Source: JAHBVL01 sp963712055
Lineage (GTDB): Bacteria; Chloroflexota; Chloroflexia; Thermomicrobiales; UBA6265
Direction of reading: 5' to 3'
Length of the DNA: 64,000 bases
NCBI GenBank assembly: GCA_963712055.1
Contig: CAVQGN010000003.1
Location: 558,001-622,000, forward strand
Part shown: piece after piece, positions 60,600 through 64,000 of the stretch
How the letters are laid out: each line of letters opens with the position of its first letter
Numbering within the stretch: position 1 is the first letter of the stretch
Notes under the pieces: model-generated
The model's database searches: none
What the model saw: only the letters and a program-made list of their open reading frames with translations
Told to the model about the DNA's origin: nothing
Position numbers and translations under genes: made by a program

Positions 60600-62333
60600 A
60601 TGAACGAGCGCGCGATCTCACCTTCGAAAGATACGATCGGCAACGCAGGCCAAGCTGGGTTTCTCGCAGCGCTGGTCATGCTTCTCGCTCAGTTGATTTG
60701 GCGGTTGAACTGGTCGACTGACAATGTAGTACAGGCTTTTCCTGAGTTTGTGGTCGCTGCCATCGCCCGTTTGACCCCTCTGGCCATCTTCGGCGCAGCT
60801 ACAGAGAACTACGGCAGCCTCGCGAAGAAGACCCTGCTCCTGGCCGTTTTGCTCGGTATTGCGGCGGTTGGCTATGAGGGAGGTCGTTACGCGGCCCGAT
60901 TGACCGCTCGCACGGGTACGAGTTTTCAGGGGCGCTTAACGGCGATCGGAATCGTCACGGTTGCATTTCTGCTTTTTACCGGTTTCGTGATTCTTCCGAT
61001 CGCCTATCTGGGTGTATTTGCCAGAAACAGTTCCTATACCGCCGAAATTCTTCTCCAGCTTGTGGTGACTTTCGCGATTTTTGCCCTCACATGGACAGTG
61101 CTGACGGTTCCCGCGTTAGCGTCGATACCAGCGGATGCGCCCGCCGGCGAGCAATACGGTCGGCGGGAAGCCGTTCAACGCGCGGTGTTCAATGGGGCTG
61201 CCGTGGCTGGCCTGATCGCTGTTGGGGTGGGCGCCTGGCGATTGGTGACACCGAAGTCGACTGGCACGGACACAGCGGCCGCCGAGCAGACCGTTGAGGA
61301 TATCGTTGCCACTCAGCGCGCAAATCAAGGCTTCGAGACATCCCCGACGCCGGAGGCCCAGGTCGGCAGTACCGATGCAGCCAGTCTGACCTCTGATCTC
61401 GCGATCCAGACGGATGGGGATGTCCTCGCGATGTTCAATGAGCTCGAGGAGCAGGAGCGCCTGACCCCGGTGCTTACCGCGACGCCGGATTTCTATAGTG
61501 TCTCCAAGAATCTCTCGGATCCAACGGTTGATGCGAATGGCTGGACGCTGAAGGTAACCGGACTGGTCGACAATGAGCTCGAGCTGACATATTCGGAACT
61601 GACGGAACGGGCCACGACCCAGAACATCACCACCCTATGCTGTATTTCGAACGAACTCAACGGAAAACTGATCAGCACTGCGCTCTGGACTGGCTTCCCA
61701 TTGGCCGATCTGCTCGCAGAAGCAGGGGTGAAGGAGGGTGCGGTCGATCTGAAGTTCCACGCCGCCGATGACTACGAAGATTCGGTGCCGGTTGAAATCG
61801 GGATGAGACCAGATAATCTCGTGGTGGTCGGAATGAATGGCGAAGCACTCAATGACAAACACGGTTTCCCCGCCCGGCTGATCATTCCTGACATCTTCGG
61901 AATGAAGAACGTGAAATGGCTCGATAGGATCGAGGTAGTCGACTTCGACTTCGAGGGCTACTGGCAAACGCGGGGCTGGAGCGATACCGCGGTGAATCAG
62001 ATCTGGGGACGGATCGACTATCCGACCAAAAACGCGGACACCGGTCAGGTGACCGCAACAGGGTTAGCGTCGGCCGGGGCGCGGGATATCTCTCGGGTCG
62101 AGATCTCCCTTGATGATGGCGAATCCTGGGCGGATGCAGTCCTGGAACCGTCGCTCAACCCTCCGTTTACCTGGGTCCGCTGGGCATTCCCGTTCGACGG
62201 CAAACCAGGGAAGTACACGATGCGGTTGCGCGCAACGGATGGCACCGGCGTGGTGATGGACGAAAAGGAGCGAAGTCCCCTCCCCGATGGCGCGACCGGT
62301 TGGCCAAAGCGGAGCTTCGAAATCAAGGACTGA
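60600..62333 (+). CDS. Membrane-anchored molybdopterin-dependent oxidoreductase (sulfite oxidase-like)
   Basis: 577 residues. Residues 1-215 hold about five hydrophobic helices (AALVMLLAQLIWRLNW, TLLLAVLLGIAAVGYEG, IVTVAFLLFTGFVILPIA, LVVTFAIFALTWTVLTVPAL, AAVAGLIAVGVGAWRL). Residues from about 300 are the Mo-binding domain of the sulfite oxidase family: WTLKVTGLVDNELELTYSEL, ITTLCCISNELNG with the Mo-ligand Cys, WTGFPLADLLAEAG, GFPARLIIPDIFGMKNVKWL and VEISLDDGESWADAVL. An outside-facing Mo enzyme tied to a membrane electron path is likely; substrate unknown. GGAGTTACCTG precedes the ATG. Confidence 0.9.
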   Translation: MNERAISPSKDTIGNAGQAGFLAALVMLLAQLIWRLNWSTDNVVQAFPEFVVAAIARLTPLAIFGAATENYGSLAKKTLLLAVLLGIAAVGYEGGRYAARLTARTGTSFQGRLTAIGIVTVAFLLFTGFVILPIAYLGVFARNSSYTAEILLQLVVTFAIFALTWTVLTVPALASIPADAPAGEQYGRREAVQRAVFNGAAVAGLIAVGVGAWRLVTPKSTGTDTAAAEQTVEDIVATQRANQGFETSPTPEAQVGSTDAASLTSDLAIQTDGDVLAMFNELEEQERLTPVLTATPDFYSVSKNLSDPTVDANGWTLKVTGLVDNELELTYSELTERATTQNITTLCCISNELNGKLISTALWTGFPLADLLAEAGVKEGAVDLKFHAADDYEDSVPVEIGMRPDNLVVVGMNGEALNDKHGFPARLIIPDIFGMKNVKWLDRIEVVDFDFEGYWQTRGWSDTAVNQIWGRIDYPTKNADTGQVTATGLASAGARDISRVEISLDDGESWADAVLEPSLNPPFTWVRWAFPFDGKPGKYTMRLRATDGTGVVMDEKERSPLPDGATGWPKRSFEIKD

Positions 62334-62351
62334 CGACGGGCACGGTGTTCC

Positions 62352-62789
62352 CTACTTCCGGGCAAGATTCGGCGATTCGAGCGCTGAATCAACCGGTGGT
62401 ACTGCCGCGCCACAGAATTTGCAGCGGGTTGCGGCCAACGGAATTTCAGAAAGGCACTCTGGGCATTCCCGTGAACTGGCGGCTTCTTCGGCGGTCATCG
62501 ACTGCATCAATGCCGTCACTGGTTTGATGACCAGGAAGAAAATCACGGCGGCGATAATGAGAAAATTGATGACTGCAGTCAGGAAGCTCCCATAATTGAA
62601 GGTCGCGTCGCTGATCGTGAATGTCAATCCGGAGAGATCAGGCTGTCCCACAATCAGGCCGATCAACGGGTTGATGAGATCCTCGACCATTGAATTGACC
62701 AACGCGGTGAACGCCGCGCCAACGACCACGGCGGTCGCCAACTCGATCAGATTTCCCCGGAAAAGAAACTTCTTGAACTCTGTCAGCAC
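62352..62789 (-). CDS. mscL: Large-conductance mechanosensitive channel with C-terminal zinc ribbon
   Basis: 145 residues. KKFLFRGNLIELATAVVVGAAF with the pore helix, and FNYGSFLTAVINFLIIAAVIFFL as the second helix, identify MscL. The C-terminus adds ECPECLSEIPLAATRCKFCG, a two-CxxC zinc ribbon that many Chloroflexota and actinobacterial MscL proteins carry in place of the usual helical bundle end. Role: emergency release at hypo-osmotic shock. It is convergent with the oxidoreductase gene. Confidence 0.94.
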   Translation of the reverse strand: MLTEFKKFLFRGNLIELATAVVVGAAFTALVNSMVEDLINPLIGLIVGQPDLSGLTFTISDATFNYGSFLTAVINFLIIAAVIFFLVIKPVTALMQSMTAEEAASSRECPECLSEIPLAATRCKFCGAAVPPVDSALESPNLARK

Positions 62790-62864
62790 GCTGCCTCCCT
62801 GTGCCTGAATCCCCGACTGGTCACCCGATTCGGAATTGCTTTGGCGCCTATGGTAGCAAACTCC

Positions 62865-63908
62865 CTAGGCCGGAGTTGGTGTGCCCTCGATATCAGGGAC
62901 GAGCGTGGAGTCATAGGCCGCTGCTACGTCGAGGTCAGCAGGTATGAGTTCTCGCGACGCCATCCAGGCCGCATAAGCGCTCCACCGTTCTTCGCTCTGA
63001 TAACCGAAGAAGGGCGCAACGGAGGTCCAAACTGGTGTCAGGAGTTCTATTCCTTGCCGCTCGACCTCTTCATCGATCTCTGGATAGGATGCAATGAGCG
63101 CTGCCAGAGCGGCATCCGGGTCCGCCATGCTCTCCAGGTATCCCCGCTGCAAGGCGGACAACATCGATCGCACCAGGTCTGTACGGTTGGCAACGGTCTC
63201 TTCGCTGGCAACAATCACCAGTTCGTAGTAACTGGGAACTCCCCATGCTTCGACGCGGAGAAAATCGACTGGATACCCTTCTTGTTCGGCTAAGAGGGTT
63301 TCGTGGGTCCAATAGGCGCCGAGCACAGCGTCAACCTGACCCGAGATGAGGGTTGACACCAGATTGAACCCGATATTAATCAGGTCGACATCCTCGATGC
63401 TTTGATCGACGCTTTCCAGCATGGTGTCAAGAAAAGCAGCCTGGCTGGGGATGCCGGGGTAGCCGATCGTTTTTCCAATGAGATCCGCCGGTGTCCGCAC
63501 CCCGGAAGCGGCCAGGGTCATCACACCGACCAGCGGGACCTGAACGAGCGCAGCGACCGAAACGACCGGTACGCCCTGGGCTCGGGCGAGCAAGACGTCG
63601 GTCTGGTAGGAAATTCCGAAGTCATCCCGACCAGCGCCGATCGTTTGCAGCACCGTGGTTGGATCGGAAGGCGTGTAGGCGTCGAGTTCAATACCAGCAT
63701 CGGCAAAATAACCGCGCTCCGAAGCGAGAAAAAGACCCGCGTGATTGGCATTGGGATACCAGTCGAGTGCGAGTGAAAGCGATTCAGTGCTTTGGGATGC
63801 CGCACGACCGGTTTTCGATAGCGCCAGTAGCGGAAGCGCTGCACCAGCGGCTTTGAGGATCTGCCGCCGATCGAAGTGCGACGCGGCGGCGGGGTTGATC
63901 GGAATCAT
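62865..63908 (-). CDS. ThiY-like (NMT1/THI5) Tat-exported substrate-binding protein
   Basis: 347 residues. Tat signal HFDRRQILKAAGAALPLLAL opens it. SLALDWYPNANHAGLFLASE, RGYFADAGIELDAYTPSD, GISYQTDVLLARAQGVPVV and GYPGIPSQAAFLDTM are the pattern of NMT1/THI5-like periplasmic binding proteins, which bind the pyrimidine precursor of thiamine for an ABC importer. The ATG at 63908 overlaps the stop of the gene upstream (ATGA). Its permease and ATPase are not in view but may follow upstream. TenA nearby would process the imported precursor. Confidence 0.9.
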   Translation of the reverse strand: MIPINPAAASHFDRRQILKAAGAALPLLALSKTGRAASQSTESLSLALDWYPNANHAGLFLASERGYFADAGIELDAYTPSDPTTVLQTIGAGRDDFGISYQTDVLLARAQGVPVVSVAALVQVPLVGVMTLAASGVRTPADLIGKTIGYPGIPSQAAFLDTMLESVDQSIEDVDLINIGFNLVSTLISGQVDAVLGAYWTHETLLAEQEGYPVDFLRVEAWGVPSYYELVIVASEETVANRTDLVRSMLSALQRGYLESMADPDAALAALIASYPEIDEEVERQGIELLTPVWTSVAPFFGYQSEERWSAYAAWMASRELIPADLDVAAAYDSTLVPDIEGTPTPA

Positions 63909-64000
63909 TGGAGCAGTCTTTCTGGAACATCGGGAGCAGGAACGTGACGAGAAACTGAGGGGCCGGTGAAGACAACGCCCGTCGCGGAAATAGTCCGTTC
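63905..64000 (-). CDS. 3' end of a gene upstream of the ThiY-like gene (leaves the window)
   Basis: 31 codons are open from the window edge to a TGA that overlaps the ThiY ATG by 4 bases. The residues end in SRHVPAPDVPERLLQ. This is too short to identify; the coupling suggests an ABC-transporter component for the same substrate (inference). Confidence 0.5.
   Translation of the reverse strand, partial: ERTISATGVVFTGPSVSRHVPAPDVPERLLQ

Overview
The window looks like a chromosomal segment of a GC-rich, non-sporulating bacterium, most likely of the Chloroflexota (Thermomicrobia and relatives). This is an inference from gene content: HTH-NB-ARC regulators, several DinB-fold genes, DUF4397-type and other threonine/proline-rich secreted proteins, paired actinobacterial-style helicase-nucleases, two type I glutamine synthetases, and many Tat/Sec-exported proteins. 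No rRNA, tRNA, CRISPR array, phage module or transposase was recognised, so the placement rests on proteins only. About fifty genes can be supported.

Layout. 1-10.0 kb: a truncated Tat-exported protein, then a DNA-transaction island. A RecQ-like helicase with a C-terminal phosphoribosyltransferase-type domain is coupled to a DprA/SLOG-type protein. Convergent to these are two coupled UvrD-like helicases, each with a C-terminal Fe-S RecB-type nuclease (an AdnAB/AddAB-like pair), and each interrupted by one clean frameshift. 10-15.7 kb: PhyH dioxygenase, DinB and an uncharacterised protein on the minus strand, a GlsB/YeaQ-type membrane protein, the accD-accA operon and a luciferase-like oxidoreductase. 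15.7-20.5 kb: two glycan hydrolases (debranching enzyme and GH63-like glucosidase). 20.8-26.9 kb: a class C beta-lactamase-like hydrolase followed by a VOC gene. The end of this pair recurs 4 kb further on, and the two copies flank a frameshifted HTH-NB-ARC regulator and a divergent alpha/beta hydrolase. 27-31 kb: YigZ, a cupin, three tandem DinB genes and an MFS exporter. 31.4-34.9 kb: an S9 peptidase, then a decayed XRE / MntA / HepT toxin-antitoxin locus and a tiny membrane protein.

35-43 kb: methyltransferase, two secreted proteins, a phosphoesterase-aquaporin pair, a PH-like membrane protein, and an amine-oxidase-like flavoprotein coupled to a lipoate ligase split into two genes (small and large part). 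43-46 kb: two different glutamine synthetases in tandem. 46-52.9 kb: an exported amidase, two paralogues of the 11.6 kb uncharacterised protein, an MscS channel, a small membrane protein, a Vps62-like membrane protein and a HAD phosphatase. 52.9-59.3 kb: three consecutive large secreted proteins built by shuffling the same three modules. 59.3-64 kb: TenA, a tiny protein with its own promoter, a membrane-anchored sulfite-oxidase-like protein, MscL with an added zinc ribbon, and a ThiY-like Tat-exported binding protein coupled to a gene that leaves the window.

The likeliest candidates for something undescribed are the RecQ-PRTase/DprA pair beside the helicase-nuclease pair, the three-module secreted protein cluster, and the three-member family ending in a conserved GGTQV-type motif. 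Several otherwise intact genes carry one clean frameshift, so base-level accuracy of the assembly should be checked before any of them is called a pseudogene.
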